Source of the DNA: Bradyrhizobium campsiandrae
Lineage (GTDB): Bacteria; Pseudomonadota; Alphaproteobacteria; Rhizobiales; Xanthobacteraceae
NCBI RefSeq assembly: GCF_014529705.1
Contig: NZ_JAANIH010000004.1
Location: 62,001-126,000 of the forward strand
Reading direction: 5' to 3'
DNA length: 64,000 bases
Part shown: positions 42,656 through 50,921 of the stretch, in pieces
Layout: the number at the start of each line of letters is the position of its first letter
Position numbering within the stretch: the stretch's first letter is position 1
Notes under the pieces: generated by a model
The model's database searches: none
What the model was told of the DNA's origin: nothing
The model's input: the letters and a program-made list of their open reading frames with translations, nothing else
Made by a program: the position numbers and the translations under genes

Positions 42656-43100
42656 CGTCATTCTCCAAGGGTCAGAAGCAGGAAGCATTCGTTTGCGCTG
42701 CATTTGGAGATAAAGTCAGCTGCGGGAGATGTGAATTGAGAAATGATTTCGCTGTTCGCTTTCATCCAACAAAATGGAAGGGATGAGCGACCTTCGCGTT
42801 GGCCAGCGTCATATGACGGATGAGAATCCGTTATATTGGACGATCATCGGCATCGTCTGCCCGCAGATCTACGGAAATCTCCTTGTCGCCCGCTGTCGCC
42901 TGCGGGGAAGTCTGTTCTACGCCGAAACGCCCATCATGCCGTCCTCGGAAACGACGGCATGAGTTGTTTGCGAGCCGAGCTGAAAAGAGTTTTGCCTTTC
43001 ATTGACCTGCGTGCTGCCGCGCCCAAACATGCCGCGGGAAAGTGGTATGCCTCCGCGTCCGGTGCGGGAGGGCGGCTGCTCTATTGTCCGGAGGCAGGCT
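42656..43100. other. Intergenic leader of module 2 with a hairpin
   Basis: This 445-base stretch separates the Met-rich gene from the second AprA-like gene; both are transcribed outward. A 62-codon ORF at 42774-42962 has no convincing ribosome binding site or family. A perfect inverted repeat ATGCCGTC / GACGGCAT lies at 42936-42960. The long distance to the likely start at 43101 leaves room for a regulated leader. Confidence 0.4.
42936..42960. promoter_or_regulatory. Inverted repeat ATGCCGTC-N9-GACGGCAT
   Basis: Eight-base perfect arms with a nine-base loop, about 140 bases before the likely GTG start of the AprA-like gene. It could be an operator for the XRE-cupin regulator or an RNA hairpin in the leader. 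Confidence 0.35.
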
Positions 43101-44696
43101 GTGATTTCGTCGTCGCTCGAAGAATTGTCGCTGACGACCGACGTGCTGATCGTCGGTGGCGGGATGGCGGGCGCGTGGGCCGCGACGTCTGCCGCCGAGG
43201 CGGGCGCGAAAGTCGTTCTGGTCGACAAGGGCTATTGCGGCACCAGCGGCGTCACGGCCGCGGCGGGGCCGGGCCATTGGTGGGTCCCGCCGGATCCTCC
43301 AGCGGCGCGCGAAGCTGCCGTCACCAATCGTGTTGCGAGCGGCCTTGGTCTAGGCGAAGCGGACTGGATGTATCGCATCCTCGACCAGACCTGGCGTACG
43401 CTGCCGACGCTGGCGGGCTATTACAAGTTCGGGGCGGATGACGAGGGGCGGGTGAACTATCGCGCGGTGCGCGGACCCGAATATATGCGCGCTTTGCGGC
43501 AGCAGGTGCTGAGCCACGGCGTTACCATCCTCGATCATTCGCCCGTGCTCGAGCTTCTGGCGCGATCCGACGGCTCGATCGGCGGTGCCCGCGGCCAGCG
43601 CCGGCAGGATGGCGGGAGGGCGTACCAGGTCGAGGCTGGAGCGGTGGTGCTCGCGGCCGGCGGCACCAGCTTCCTCTCCCATCTTCTGGGCTCGCGAACC
43701 AACACGGGGGACGGCTATCTCATGGCGGCCGAAGCGGGCGCGGAGATGTCCGGCATGGAGTTCACCGCGGCCTACACCATTGCGCCCGCGCATTCGACGA
43801 TGACGCGAACCATGGCGTATTCGTTCGCGACCTATTACGATGCCGCCGGGCACGAGCTCGATCTTCCGTTCGGTCCCGACCAGACCCTGCGTCTGGCACG
43901 GGCTCTTCAGCGCGGTCCGGTCTACTGCTCGCTGCACCGACTGCCCGACGACATCAAGGCGCGGCTGCACACGATTTCGCCCAATGTTCCATTGGTGTTC
44001 GATCGCTGGGGCACCGATCCTTATCGGGATCGCTTCGAAGTCGTCTTGCACAACGACGGCACCATCAGGGGCATCGGTGGAGTGCGGGTGCACGATGTGG
44101 ATGGCACGACATCGGTACCGGGACTGTTCGTGGCCGGCGACAACGCCTCGCGCGAGAAGGTTGCGGGCGCGATCTCCGGCGGGGGCAATGTCAACTCGGC
44201 CTGGGCGCTCTCGTCCGGCGTGTTCGCCGGACGTGCAGCGGCACGCCTGGCGCGAGGTGCGACGAGGAGGGGAGGCCGATTGCGCCCGCTCGGCCGCGAG
44301 CCCCGCAAAGGCGCCAAGACCGTTGACCTCGCCGCGCTTCGCGACGGCGTGCGTAGCCAGATGCATCCATTCGACAAGAATCTGTTCCGCACCGGCGATA
44401 GACTTGCAGCATCTGCGGACGTGCTCGAAGGTTTGTGGACCGAGATGGCCGATCACGCAGATAAAGGCACTATCGCCTCGCGCGAGACGGCGGCTCTATT
44501 GGCAACAGCGCGCTGGTCCGTCGCCACGGCGGGGGCACGCAAGGAGAGCAGGGGCCTTCATCGCCGCGAGGATTTTCCCTCCCAGGATGCCGGATTTGCT
44601 ACTCGCTTGCTCAGTGGGGGTCTCGACCAGGTCTGGGTGACTGCCGATACGACGTCCGTAACCGCCAAAGCGGGCCGGCTCGAGGCGGCATCATGA
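43101..44696 (+). CDS. AprA-like FAD-binding oxidoreductase (module 2 flavoprotein)
   Basis: The 531-residue protein is a paralogue of the module 1 flavoprotein: LTTDVLIVGGGMAGAWAATS at the N-terminus, GYCGTSGVTAAAGPGHWWV, the VLAAGGTSFLSHLLGSRTNTG run and VPGLFVAGDNAS. GTG 43101 is preceded by GGAGG with six-base spacing and gives the family-typical short N-terminus; ATG 43047 with GGGAAAG and TTG 43002 are alternatives. Its stop overlaps the ferredoxin ATG by four bases. The C-terminal SRGLHRREDFP motif is nearly the same in module 1 (SRGMHRRDDYP) and is a candidate active-site or subunit-contact region. Confidence 0.85.
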   Translation: MISSSLEELSLTTDVLIVGGGMAGAWAATSAAEAGAKVVLVDKGYCGTSGVTAAAGPGHWWVPPDPPAAREAAVTNRVASGLGLGEADWMYRILDQTWRTLPTLAGYYKFGADDEGRVNYRAVRGPEYMRALRQQVLSHGVTILDHSPVLELLARSDGSIGGARGQRRQDGGRAYQVEAGAVVLAAGGTSFLSHLLGSRTNTGDGYLMAAEAGAEMSGMEFTAAYTIAPAHSTMTRTMAYSFATYYDAAGHELDLPFGPDQTLRLARALQRGPVYCSLHRLPDDIKARLHTISPNVPLVFDRWGTDPYRDRFEVVLHNDGTIRGIGGVRVHDVDGTTSVPGLFVAGDNASREKVAGAISGGGNVNSAWALSSGVFAGRAAARLARGATRRGGRLRPLGREPRKGAKTVDLAALRDGVRSQMHPFDKNLFRTGDRLAASADVLEGLWTEMADHADKGTIASRETAALLATARWSVATAGARKESRGLHRREDFPSQDAGFATRLLSGGLDQVWVTADTTSVTAKAGRLEAAS

Positions 44697-45079
44697 TCGA
44701 GCTCATCGTCGCGGACCGCTGCACGGATTGCGGGGCATGCATTGAGGTTTGTCCAGCTAATGTGCTCGACGCCGGGCAAGGCGGCCTGCCGGTCCTCGCG
44801 CGTGCCGAGGATTGCCAGACCTGCTTCATGTGCGAGCTCTATTGTCGGGCGGATGCCATCTACGTCGCACCCGATTGCGACCGCCGTGTTGCCGTAAGCG
44901 AGGCAGAAGTGCTGGCGTCCGGCCGTCTCGGCCAATACCGCAAGCACTCCGGTTGGAACGAATGGGCGGAACACTATCCCAACGAGCAATGGCTGATGGA
45001 GACCGTCTTCCGCCGCGCCGGCGAGGCTGCGGCGCAAACGCGGGCAGTGAGGCCTGAGGGCCTTGGCGGAAAGGAATAG
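44693..45079 (+). CDS. 2[4Fe-4S] ferredoxin subunit (module 2)
   Basis: The 128-residue protein carries two CxxCxxCxxxC clusters, C10, C13, C16, C20 and C41, C44, C47, C51, with the CQTCFMCELYC segment almost the same as CQTCFLCELYC in module 1. The C-terminal extension of about 75 residues contains SGWNEWAEHYPNEQW and is longer than in module 1. It overlaps the flavoprotein gene by four bases, which indicates a heterodimeric flavo-iron-sulfur enzyme. Confidence 0.9.
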   Translation: MIELIVADRCTDCGACIEVCPANVLDAGQGGLPVLARAEDCQTCFMCELYCRADAIYVAPDCDRRVAVSEAEVLASGRLGQYRKHSGWNEWAEHYPNEQWLMETVFRRAGEAAAQTRAVRPEGLGGKE

Positions 45080-45090
45080 AAGCAGTCAGA

Positions 45091-45489
45091 TCAGCGGGAG
45101 GCCGACGACAGCACATCTGCCGGATGCTTGTCGGTGTGCTCGACATATTCGACCAGCGTCTGGTCCGGATGCCGCACCAGCATGTTGCGGCCGGTCGGCA
45201 CTGGCTTTGGTGCCTCCAGGATCGTCGCGCTGACCGTCGGCAGATGCGCGGCAAAGGCCTCAATGTCCTCTACCATGAACGTCATGTGCGTTGCGGTGAA
45301 CCGGCTCAGGCTTTGTTCGGTTCCGGCGATGAACAGGATCGAGGCGACCTGCGCGAGCCGTAGATCGTACTCGGGATAATCAAAGCGGAGGCGCGCTTTC
45401 TGGCCGATCAGCGTTTCGTAAAAGGTGACGGCCGCATCCAGTTCTTCCAGCGGCAGGCACCGCCGGGTCAGGATGTTGAGGATTTCCAT
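45091..45489 (-). CDS. VOC-superfamily (glyoxalase/dioxygenase-like) protein
   Basis: The 132-residue protein has the paired beta-alpha-beta-beta-beta units of the vicinal oxygen chelate fold: LEELDAAVTFYETLIGQKA in the first half and ATHMTFMVEDIEAFAAHL, ending LVRHPDQTLVEYVEHTDK in the second. Members are metal-dependent lyases, isomerases or dioxygenases, or resistance proteins. AAGGAG lies before the ATG at 45489. It converges on module 2 and is divergent from the hydroxyacid dehydrogenase gene. The reaction is unknown. Confidence 0.87.
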   Translation of the reverse strand: MEILNILTRRCLPLEELDAAVTFYETLIGQKARLRFDYPEYDLRLAQVASILFIAGTEQSLSRFTATHMTFMVEDIEAFAAHLPTVSATILEAPKPVPTGRNMLVRHPDQTLVEYVEHTDKHPADVLSSASR

Positions 45490-45649
45490 GGGTGAGCTCC
45501 TTGATCTGCAGTCAAGATCGGATCGCTCGTGACGTTGTCAAGCTGCGAGCGTACCGACCGGCAACGAGCAGAGACGATTCCTTATGCCTCGATCGGAGCT
45601 GTCGTCCTGTTGTTGCCCGATGCCGATGATCTTTGAAAAGACTATCTTT

Positions 45650-45665
45650 TGCCAAGCGCTTAGCA
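45650..45665. promoter_or_regulatory. LacI-type operator TGCCAAGCGCTTAGCA
   Basis: A 16-base near-perfect palindrome (seven of eight pairs) centred on AAGCGCTT, the core shape of LacI/GalR-family operators. It ends 32 bases before the ATG of the 2-hydroxyacid dehydrogenase gene. No LacI-family gene is in the window. The site also argues against the longer upstream starts of that gene. Confidence 0.5.
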
Positions 45666-45697
45666 TGTCACTTCGTTATCATCTCGAGCGTCGCGAC

Positions 45698-46690
45698 ATG
45701 AACACTCCCCGCATTGAAAGCAGGCATGCCTCCACCAGCGTGCGGTCGCCGATCATCGTCAATCAGCTCGGCGCAGAGGTTCGTGCCGTCCTGGCCGATC
45801 ATTGGTCACGTCCGCTGATCATCGATCATCCTGCCGATCGCGTACCATGGGAGATCGCGCCCGAGGCTGACGTGTTGCTGACGCGGCCGTTGGCGGGTTG
45901 GCAAGGCGCGCCCAAGGAGAAGCCGGCCGGCTGGCCGTTTGGCCTGCGCTGGATCCAGACCGCCTCGACGGGCGTCGATTTCTTTCCGGCGTGGCTGCTC
46001 GATGGGCCCGTGGTAACGGTCGGCCGCGGCATCTCGGCCGATCCGATCGCCGAATATGTTCTCGCGGCAATCCTCGGCTTCGAAAAGCGCATTCACGCGC
46101 TCCGCCCGCGCAGCCGCGAGCAGTGGAAGATCGCCCCACTGGGGTCGCTCAGCGGCAAGACAATCGGCATCGCAGGTTTCGGTTCGATCGGCCGTGCCGT
46201 CGCCGAGCGGGTCAAGCCGTTCGGCGTCAACATCAAGGTATTGCGGCGCTCGGCCTGGCCTTACGTTCTGCCGGGCATCCAGCCTGTGGACAGCATCGAG
46301 CAATTGGTCGAGGTCTCCGACCATCTCGTCCTGGCGCTGCCGGCGACAACGAAGACCGCCCGCCTGATCAATGCCGACGTGCTGGCGCGGGCCAAAAAAT
46401 CGCTGCATCTGATCAACGTCGCGCGCGGCAAGATCATCGATCAGAAAGCTCTTCTGCAGGCGCTCGATGACGGACGGATCGCCGGCGCCACGCTCGATGT
46501 TACCGATCCGGAGCCGCCGCCGGATGGCGATCCCATTTATAACCATCCCAAGGTCGTCCTCACTCCGCACGTCTCGTGGACGGGTGGCGAGGACGCTAGG
46601 CGGCTGGCCGACAAGACGCTGGTGAACCTCGACGCCTATGCGCATGGCGTGGCGCTGGCCGATGTCTTCGACAAGAATCTCGAATACTAG
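45698..46690 (+). CDS. D-isomer-specific 2-hydroxyacid dehydrogenase
   Basis: The 330-residue protein has the NAD-binding Rossmann motif GIAGFGSIGRAVAERVKPFG (residues about 150-170) and the family signature with catalytic residues: the arginine in VARGKIIDQ, the glutamate in the VTDPEPPPDGDP loop and the histidine in VVLTPHVSW. It reduces 2-keto acids or oxidises D-2-hydroxy acids. ATG 45698 is preferred since upstream frames carry the operator. The class II aldolase gene follows after 16 bases, so the two probably act on the same short carbon skeleton. Substrate unknown. Confidence 0.9.
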   Translation: MNTPRIESRHASTSVRSPIIVNQLGAEVRAVLADHWSRPLIIDHPADRVPWEIAPEADVLLTRPLAGWQGAPKEKPAGWPFGLRWIQTASTGVDFFPAWLLDGPVVTVGRGISADPIAEYVLAAILGFEKRIHALRPRSREQWKIAPLGSLSGKTIGIAGFGSIGRAVAERVKPFGVNIKVLRRSAWPYVLPGIQPVDSIEQLVEVSDHLVLALPATTKTARLINADVLARAKKSLHLINVARGKIIDQKALLQALDDGRIAGATLDVTDPEPPPDGDPIYNHPKVVLTPHVSWTGGEDARRLADKTLVNLDAYAHGVALADVFDKNLEY

Positions 46691-46706
46691 AAAAGGAGCC
46701 GCAACA

Positions 46707-47489
46707 ATGAACAAGGTCGTCGAGAAGCCCAAAAAGTACTCTCTGGTCGAGCGCACACCGGCCGCGACATTCGCGGAAGAGCGGCTGCACCGCAAGCAAC
46801 GGCTTGCTGCGACGTTCCGGCTGTTTTCGCGTTACGGTTTCGATCAGGGCCTCGCGGGCCATGTCACCGTGCGAGATCCGGAGTTTCCGGAACGGTTCTG
46901 GATCAACCCGTTGTCAAAGCATTTCAGCCAGATCAAGGTGTCCGACCTTCAGCTGGTCGACCACGACGGCAACATCCTGGTCGGTGACAAACCGATCAAT
47001 CAGGCCGGCTTTGTCATCCATTCTGCGATCCACGCTGCGCATCCGGAAGTGATCGCAGCGGCCCACACCCATTCGACTTACGGCAAGGCCTGGTCGGCGC
47101 TCGGCCGTCTGCTCGATCCGCTGACGCAGGATTCCTGCGCCTTCTACCAGGATCACGTGCTGTTCGATCCCTTCTCCGGCGTCGTGCTGGAGGCCGAGGA
47201 GGGCCGCAAGATCGCACAGGCGCTGGGATCGAAGAAGGCGGCGATCCTGCAGAACCACGGCCTGCTCACGGTTGGGCCGACCATCGAGGCGGCCGCGTGG
47301 TGGTACATCGCGATGGATAACGCCGCGCGCGCCCAGTTGCTGGCCGAGGCCGCCGGCACGCCAAAGCCGATCCCGCACGAGATCGCCAGCCTGACCTCGC
47401 GGCAGGTCGGCACGCACAAGGGCGGCTATTTCAGCTTCCAGCCGCTCTGGGACTGGATCACCGAGGCGGAGCCGGATTTGTTCAACTAA
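46707..47489 (+). CDS. Class II aldolase/adducin-family protein
   Basis: The 260-residue protein has the class II aldolase/adducin fold with metal-binding histidines in AAHTHSTYGKAW and a later QNHGLLTVG. The early GLAGHVTVRDPEFPERFWINP is typical of this branch. Relatives are L-fuculose-phosphate aldolases, L-ribulose-phosphate epimerases and decarboxylases acting on small acids. AAGGAG precedes the ATG at a good distance. It is co-transcribed with the hydroxyacid dehydrogenase and its 3' end overlaps the convergent FAD-binding gene by eight bases. Confidence 0.92.
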   Translation: MNKVVEKPKKYSLVERTPAATFAEERLHRKQRLAATFRLFSRYGFDQGLAGHVTVRDPEFPERFWINPLSKHFSQIKVSDLQLVDHDGNILVGDKPINQAGFVIHSAIHAAHPEVIAAAHTHSTYGKAWSALGRLLDPLTQDSCAFYQDHVLFDPFSGVVLEAEEGRKIAQALGSKKAAILQNHGLLTVGPTIEAAAWWYIAMDNAARAQLLAEAAGTPKPIPHEIASLTSRQVGTHKGGYFSFQPLWDWITEAEPDLFN

Positions 47490-48840
47490 TGCCGTCGAAG
47501 GCGCGGAGACGCGCAGCCAGCTCCGCGCATTGCTGTCGGATGTCGGGAACGGCAATGATCTCCCAGAACGCGGCCCGCGTCAGCGGGCCGACGGCGTAGA
47601 GACGGCGAGAGGGGGACCCGTCGCGATTGACGATCGCGCAGTCGCGCGTGACGTCGATCCCAATCCGCAGCGGGTCGATGCGGGCAAGGCCCTCGTCGAG
47701 CAGGCTGCGCACGGCCGGGTTGGTGCTGGCGCGGGGATCGCGGACGATACCGGTGCAGTCGATGATGGCTCCGACCTGCAACTCGGACGTCTCGGCTTGG
47801 CCGCGCCGGCGATAGCGAACGAGCGCACCGCCGGCGTTCGGTGTGACGGCAGCGAGCTTGCCGGCGATGACCGTCAGCCGCCCCATCGCAAGGGCCTCCG
47901 CAATGCGAGCCTCGACCTCCGGCGCGGTGCGGTGGCGATGCACATCCCACCAGGCGCGGGCGTGTTCGAGGAAACGGCGCCTCGAGCTCATCGGCAGTTC
48001 GTACCAAAGCCGTTGGGTGAAAGGCCGGATCGCGTCGATGGCGCCGCGCCAGTCGCCGCCTTCGGCGACATGTCTCTCGATGCGGCGGCGAAACCAGCGG
48101 AGCAGCGTTCCTATCTCGGCGCCGAACGGAATTTCGCTCTCGGCAAAGCGCATGGGATCGACGCGCCGATGCGCTCGCGGCAGCAGGCCGCGCCGCGACA
48201 GTGCGACGATCCGCCCCTGATGTCCGCAACGGAGCAGCGACAGCACATAATCGACCATCGAGAGACCCGTGCCGAGAATGAGCACGGTGGCCTTCGTTTC
48301 GATGCCGGCGTCGGCGGGTGAGGCCCAGGGTTCGGCATGGCCCGCCAGCAGCGGCACTGCGGCGTCATGGCCGGTCGCGAGGATGGCCGTGCTCCCGGTG
48401 ATGCATGTTCCGTCGGAAAGGGTGACGGCGACGTCGGAGGGATTTTCGCGGATCGATACGCACTCGCCGCGCACGATGGTCAGGCCTTGAGATCCGTCGC
48501 GAGATTTCAGCGGCGCAATCAGTTCGGCGAGATAGTCGCCGTAGGTTTGCCGCGGAACGAAGCAATAGGGATCCGGACACAGCGGCCCGCCGGGCCGTGC
48601 ACATAGCCAGTTCCAGAAATGGTCGGGATCTTCGGGCAGCGCGCTCATATTCGTCACGCGCACATTGAGGAGATGTTCGGGATTGCCTGCATGATAGGCA
48701 AGTCCGCGTCCGACTTCTGGCCGCTTCTCGATCAAGGTCACGCGGAGATCGGATGGATTGGTCTTCAGAAGCTGGAAGGCGAGAAGGACGCCGCTGGCGC
48801 CTCCCCCGATAACGATCGCGTGCCGCCCCTCCGGACCCAT
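47482..48840 (-). CDS. FAD/NAD(P)-binding oxidoreductase
   Basis: The 452-residue protein has an N-terminal FAD-binding Rossmann motif (AIVIGGGASGVLLAFQLL) and the LLNVRVTNMSALPEDPDHFWNW-like segment (two parts) found in the NAD_binding_9-type family, with a second nucleotide-binding motif VLILGTGLSMVDYVLSLL near residue 185. Members are poorly characterised; some oxygenate N or S. ATG 48840 has GGGGA upstream; a TTG at 48888 is possible. It stands alone, next to a LysR regulator on the same strand. The substrate is unknown. Confidence 0.85.
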   Translation of the reverse strand: MGPEGRHAIVIGGGASGVLLAFQLLKTNPSDLRVTLIEKRPEVGRGLAYHAGNPEHLLNVRVTNMSALPEDPDHFWNWLCARPGGPLCPDPYCFVPRQTYGDYLAELIAPLKSRDGSQGLTIVRGECVSIRENPSDVAVTLSDGTCITGSTAILATGHDAAVPLLAGHAEPWASPADAGIETKATVLILGTGLSMVDYVLSLLRCGHQGRIVALSRRGLLPRAHRRVDPMRFAESEIPFGAEIGTLLRWFRRRIERHVAEGGDWRGAIDAIRPFTQRLWYELPMSSRRRFLEHARAWWDVHRHRTAPEVEARIAEALAMGRLTVIAGKLAAVTPNAGGALVRYRRRGQAETSELQVGAIIDCTGIVRDPRASTNPAVRSLLDEGLARIDPLRIGIDVTRDCAIVNRDGSPSRRLYAVGPLTRAAFWEIIAVPDIRQQCAELAARLRAFDGIS

Positions 48841-48996
48841 CGTGCGTCCCCGTTCTGATCGTTCAGCCAACGTCGCAGGATCGGGCAAGTTCTACAGCTC
48901 AAATGCGTTGATAGTCAGACGAGTGCAATATTCTATTGTTCATCAAATCAAGAGTAGCGATGCTCCGTTGAGGCGCCATTTGCTGGAATGATTCTG

Positions 48997-49908
48997 TCAA
49001 ATTTCCTTGCAAACGCGACCGACCACTTCGATGAACCAGCGCAGCGCCGGATCCGCCGCGGCGCGACGGGTATGGAGCAGGTCGATATTGAACGCGTCGA
49101 CATCGTAGGGAACCGGAACGACGGATACACCGGCAGTGGCCGCGAAGCGGCGCGCGATGCGCTCGGCCATGGTCGCTACCAGATCGGTGCCGGCAACGGC
49201 AAACGGCACCGCGACGACGTGGGCGAGCGTAATCGCCGTCCTGCGTTTGCGGCCATGGCGGCTGAGCATCGTGTCGATAGCGCCAGGAAGTCCGTCGCCG
49301 CCGGCGGATGAGAACAGCACATGCGGAAGACGCGCGTACTCGTCCTTTGTGAGCCGTTTCCCTTTGGCGCGCCTGGCGTCGCGAATGCAGACGAAGTTCT
49401 CCGCGAACAGCGTGTATCTGGTGATGCGCGGGGAGGCGGGAAGGTGGCCGCCGATCAACACGTTGACATCGCCGCGCTCGAGGCTGGCGACACTCGCGGC
49501 CGGATCGATGATGGGGCGCACCACGAGATCGATCCTTGGCGCCTCCCGCCGCAGCGCCTCGACCAACCGAGGCACCACGATGAGGTCGCCGTAATCGGTC
49601 GCGGCAATCGCCAGGCGACGGTGGGATGTTGCGGGGTCGAACATCGATTTGGGCGCGAGCGCGCTTCGGATCTGCGCCAACGCGTCGCTGATCGGTTGGG
49701 TCAGCGCCAACGCTCTGGCCGTCGGTTGCATGCCCGAAGCCGAACGCAGGAAGAGCGGATCGTCAAACAGCGCGCGCAGCCGCGTCAGCGCGCTGCTCAT
49801 TGAAGGTTGCGCGAGGCCGATGCGTTCCCCGGCGCGGGTCACGTGGCGTTCCTCCATGAGCGCCTCGAAGGCGACCAGGAGGTTGAGGTCGACGGAAGCC
49901 AAATTCAT
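48997..49908 (-). CDS. LysR-family transcriptional regulator, NodD-like
   Basis: The 303-residue protein has the NodD/PcpR-type N-terminus (LNLLVAFEALMEERHVTRAG, then GLAQPSMSSALTRLRALFDDPLFLR in two parts) and a PBP2-like effector domain. It is divergent from the BASS transporter gene with only 89 bases between starts, so it probably controls the transporter and DUF2891 pair. ATG 49908 is preferred; the frame extends 34 codons upstream into the shared control region. The inducer is unknown; similarity to NodD does not imply nodulation here. Confidence 0.92.
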   Translation of the reverse strand: MNLASVDLNLLVAFEALMEERHVTRAGERIGLAQPSMSSALTRLRALFDDPLFLRSASGMQPTARALALTQPISDALAQIRSALAPKSMFDPATSHRRLAIAATDYGDLIVVPRLVEALRREAPRIDLVVRPIIDPAASVASLERGDVNVLIGGHLPASPRITRYTLFAENFVCIRDARRAKGKRLTKDEYARLPHVLFSSAGGDGLPGAIDTMLSRHGRKRRTAITLAHVVAVPFAVAGTDLVATMAERIARRFAATAGVSVVPVPYDVDAFNIDLLHTRRAAADPALRWFIEVVGRVCKEI

Positions 49909-49997
49909 ATGAGCGATAATAGATATGGTAATAATCGATTTCAAGAATGACGCGGGATGTGGTCTATCGACGGCGAGGATATGATTGGACGAGGCGT

Positions 49998-50921
49998 ATG
50001 CGACCTTCACTCCTGCGCGTCATCCCGCGCGGACCGACACTGCTGGCGCTCGGCGTCCTGCTCGGATTGGCCTTTCCGGCTCTTGCGGACCTCGCTCGCC
50101 CCTTGATGCCAATGACGATCTTCCTGATCGTGCTCGGAACGCTGCTGCGGATCGATAGCCAGGCTGTGATCGCCGCGCTGCGGCGGCCATCGCTCTCCCT
50201 GCTGCTTCCCGCGATCGTCATGGTTGCCTGTCCGGTGCTGGTCGGTGCAGCCGGATACGGCCTGAACCTTGCTCCGGAAATCACGCTTGCAATCGTGCTC
50301 GCCGTCTCGGCGCCGCCGTCGAGCGGAACGGCGGCGGTGGCGCGCATGCTCGGCCTCGACGGTGCGGTACCGCTCGTGGTGACGGTATTGTCCATGGTGC
50401 TGGCGCCGATCACCGTGCCGCTTCTCGCGAGCTGGTTCGGCGGATTGGAGATCAGCTCGCTCGAGCTCGCGCTGCGTCTGGCGCTGCTGATCGGCAGCGC
50501 CGAAGGCGTCGCGCTCCTGGCCCGGCGGCAAGCGGCCTCGATGCTGGCGGCCCATGGCGAGGTGGTTGACGGGATCATCGTCATGGCGCTCCTCGTCTTT
50601 GCCGTCGCGACCATGGCCGGCATTCGCGCGCAGATCGCTGCCGATGTGCAAGCCGCCCTGCTGTGCCTCGGGCTCGCCTTTGCCTGCAATCTCGGCCTTC
50701 AGGCGACGGGCGTCTTGCTGCTGCCGGGCAACCTCGGCCAGCGCCTGACCGTCGGCCTCATCCTCGGCAATCGCAATGTCGGCCTCGTCTGGTCGGCGCT
50801 GGGTACTGCCGCCTCGCCACGCATCGCCCTATACTTCGCCGCGGCGCAATTTCCGATCTACCTCCTGCCGCGCCTGATCGAAACATTGATCGGCCAAGAT
50901 ACTGGAAAGGCCAAGCTGTGA
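49998..50921 (+). CDS. Bile acid:sodium symporter (BASS)-like transporter
   Basis: The 307-residue protein has about nine or ten hydrophobic segments and BASS/SbtA-like features: LLALGVLLGLAFPALADLAR at the N-terminus, LAVSAPPSSGTAAVARMLG and the late LILGNRNVGLVWSALG, where small and polar residues in broken helices would form the ion and substrate site. GAGG lies before ATG 49998. It is transcribed divergently from a LysR regulator and overlaps the DUF2891 gene by four bases. The substrate, probably an organic acid taken up with Na+, is not evident. Confidence 0.85.
   Translation: MRPSLLRVIPRGPTLLALGVLLGLAFPALADLARPLMPMTIFLIVLGTLLRIDSQAVIAALRRPSLSLLLPAIVMVACPVLVGAAGYGLNLAPEITLAIVLAVSAPPSSGTAAVARMLGLDGAVPLVVTVLSMVLAPITVPLLASWFGGLEISSLELALRLALLIGSAEGVALLARRQAASMLAAHGEVVDGIIVMALLVFAVATMAGIRAQIAADVQAALLCLGLAFACNLGLQATGVLLLPGNLGQRLTVGLILGNRNVGLVWSALGTAASPRIALYFAAAQFPIYLLPRLIETLIGQDTGKAKL

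Noticed and set aside
42369..42713. Plus-strand ORF rich in Ile and Met opposite the Met-rich gene
   Set aside because: ATG repeats read as CAT/ATC on the other strand and produce Ile/Met-rich translation; it lacks a ribosome binding site and the minus-strand frame has one.
42774..42962. 62-codon ORF in the module 2 leader
   Set aside because: No ribosome binding site of quality and no family; kept only as a possible leader region.
43350..44456. Minus-strand ORF of 368 codons
   Set aside because: Antisense to the module 2 flavoprotein; composition typical of a shadow frame.
48997..49908. Calling the LysR protein NodD
   Set aside because: Only the general NodD/PcpR-type HTH is visible and no nod genes or nod boxes occur in the window.
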